Assembly: GCA_937967755.1 (NCBI GenBank)
Contig: CALBTA010000462.1
Span: 1-12,482, forward strand
Direction of reading: 5' to 3'
Length of the DNA stretch: 12,482 bases
Source of the DNA: an uncultured Planctomycetaceae bacterium
Lineage (GTDB): Bacteria > Planctomycetota > Planctomycetia > Pirellulales > Pirellulaceae
Shown here: one piece after another, positions 11,175-12,482 of the stretch
Numbering within the stretch: the stretch's first letter is position 1
Layout: every line of letters starts with the position of its first letter
Notes under the pieces: generated by a model
Databases searched by the model: none
The model's input: only the letters and a program-made list of their open reading frames with translations
Told to the model about the DNA's origin: nothing
Program-made: the position numbers and the translations under genes

Positions 11175-12482
11175 ATGAACCAGTACCTCCTTGATCAAAC
11201 ACGCCGTACGTTCCTCCGCCATAGCAGCATCGGTATTGGTACCGCGGCCATGGCTTCGATGTTCGGGTCGAGTGCGCCGTTCGCGGCGTCGCCAGAATCA
11301 CCACGCGACGGAGCGCTGAAGCAATTGCACTTCCCGCAAAAGGCGAAACGCGTGATTTTCCTCTGTCAGGCAGGCGGTCCGTCGCATTTGGAAACTTACG
11401 ACTACAAGCCGGAGCTTGCTAAACTCGATGGCAAACCGATGCCCAAATCCTTTACCGAAGGGCAGCCGATCGCCCAATTGCAAGGCAGCCGCAACAATTT
11501 GAAATGCCTTGGCCCGCAGCACCCGTTTAAGGAGTGGGGTGAATCCGGGCAGTCGATCAGCGAGGCCTTGCCGCACATCGGCAGCATCGCGGATGAAATC
11601 TGCATCATCCGTTCGCTGCACACGCAAGCGATCAACCACGACCCGGCCCACACCTTCATGAACACCGGCACCACCATCTCCGGCCGGCCCAGCATGGGAA
11701 GCTGGTTGTGGTACGGGCTGGGCAGCGAGGCGAACGACTTGCCCGGCTTCGTCGTGTTGACCAGCGTCGGTGGCGGGCAAAGCCAGCCCATCGCCAGCCG
11801 CCAATGGCACAGCGGGTTCCTGCCCAGCAAGTTCCAAGGCGTGCCGTTCCACAGCAAGGGCGATCCGGTGCTCTACCTCAATCGCCCCGGCGGAGTCAAC
11901 CTGACCCAGCAGCGCGACGTCGTCGACAGCGTGCAAGAGATGAACAGGCTGGGCGACAAGGTCCTGGACGATCCCGAAATCGCCACCCGCATCAGCCAGT
12001 ACGAGATGGCGTTCAAAATGCAGGCGAGCGTTCCGGAATTGATGGACGTTTCACAGGAGCCAAAGAACGTGCTGGACCTCTACGGAGTGAAAGGCATCGA
12101 CGGATCTTTCGCCGGCAATTGCCTGGTCGCCCGGCGGCTTGCGGAACGGGGCGTGCGTTTCATTCACCTTTATCACCGCGGTTGGGATCACCACGGCGGG
12201 GTTAAAGGGGGCGTTCAAAACACCGCGCGGCTGGTCGATCAAGGCTCCGCCGCGTTGGTGAAGGACCTGAAGCAGCGCGGCATGCTGGAAGACACCCTCG
12301 TGGTTTGGGGCGGCGAATTCGGCCGCACGCCGATGGCCCAAGGCAGCGGCCGCGACCATCACATCAAAGGTTTTTCGATCTGGATGGCCGGCGGCGGTGT
12401 AAAACCCGGCTTCAGTTACGGGGCAACCGACGAGTTGGGCTACAACGCCGCCGAAGACATCGTCCCGGTCCACGACCTGCAC
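11175..12482 (+). CDS. Tat-exported DUF1501 protein, 3' end cut by the window
   Basis: The first 436 residues of a DUF1501 protein; the frame is still open at the window edge. The N-terminus has a twin-arginine signal, TRRTFLR (9-15), followed by a weakly hydrophobic stretch and AFA near residue 38, so it is probably exported folded. DUF1501 belongs to the alkaline-phosphatase/sulfatase-like fold group. Its conserved segments are all here: GGPSHLETYD (67-76), INHDPAHTFMNTG (153-165), HRGWDHHGG (334-342), GGEFGRTP (379-386) and GRDHH (392-396), with His and Asp residues suited to metal binding. Judging from the family, about 30-50 C-terminal residues are missing. The start at ATG 11175 is chosen because the Tat motif follows at once; the frame is open further upstream through the repeat, and no Shine-Dalgarno sequence is seen. 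Genes of this type typically follow a DUF1549/DUF1553 gene, as here. The substrate is unknown. Confidence 0.92.
   Translation, partial: MNQYLLDQTRRTFLRHSSIGIGTAAMASMFGSSAPFAASPESPRDGALKQLHFPQKAKRVIFLCQAGGPSHLETYDYKPELAKLDGKPMPKSFTEGQPIAQLQGSRNNLKCLGPQHPFKEWGESGQSISEALPHIGSIADEICIIRSLHTQAINHDPAHTFMNTGTTISGRPSMGSWLWYGLGSEANDLPGFVVLTSVGGGQSQPIASRQWHSGFLPSKFQGVPFHSKGDPVLYLNRPGGVNLTQQRDVVDSVQEMNRLGDKVLDDPEIATRISQYEMAFKMQASVPELMDVSQEPKNVLDLYGVKGIDGSFAGNCLVARRLAERGVRFIHLYHRGWDHHGGVKGGVQNTARLVDQGSAALVKDLKQRGMLEDTLVVWGGEFGRTPMAQGSGRDHHIKGFSIWMAGGGVKPGFSYGATDELGYNAAEDIVPVHDLH

Overview
The window reads as a chromosomal segment of a GC-rich planctomycete, most likely of the Pirellulales. The main evidence is a secreted PSCyt1-DUF1549-DUF1553 (planctomycete cytochrome-like) protein followed directly by a Tat-exported DUF1501 protein, a pairing typical of that phylum. 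A cytoplasmic WD40 protein, the scarcity of Shine-Dalgarno sites and the dense palindromic repeats agree with this. The taxonomic call is inferred from protein families; no rRNA or tRNA gene is present.

Layout. (1) 1-175: upstream region with one terminator-like hairpin. (2) 194-1612 (+): secreted parallel beta-helix protein. It converges on a WD40 beta-propeller gene, 1609-2808 (-), and their stop codons share 4 nt. (3) 2921-4033 (+): saccharopine-dehydrogenase-like NAD(P) oxidoreductase with an unusual -10/ATG spacing and a palindromic repeat inserted in frame near its 3' end. (4) 4081-7833 (+): a compact four-gene unit of ArsR-family repressor, GlpF-like aquaglyceroporin, secreted transglutaminase-like protein and COG0523/G3E (CobW-like) GTPase. 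A probable promoter and a TGAA-N6-TTCA operator stand in front of it. (5) 8065-11079 (+): the PSCyt1/DUF1549/DUF1553 protein with its own promoter. (6) 11175 to the window end (+): the DUF1501 protein, truncated by the edge.

How the genes may work together. ArsR plus aquaglyceroporin is a known arrangement for metalloid (arsenite-type) handling, but the usual partners arsC, arsH, arsM and arsB are absent from this window. A secreted transglutaminase-like protein and a metal-chaperone-type GTPase with a CxCC site occupy those places, linked by ATGA stop/start overlaps. This is the best candidate for an undescribed metal or metalloid response system here. The DUF1553/DUF1501 pair is probably an exported complex of unproven function.

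The other main theme is small repeats. Three copies or relics of a tandem-hairpin element (3871, 7856, 11087), a large nested palindrome (5313-5526) and two heptanucleotide tandem tracts (4407-4430, 6655-6731) sit at or next to nearly every gene junction from 3.8 to 11.2 kb. Several are read through as protein. Two unrelated hairpin families share one architecture: self-complementary arms inside a larger inverted repeat.
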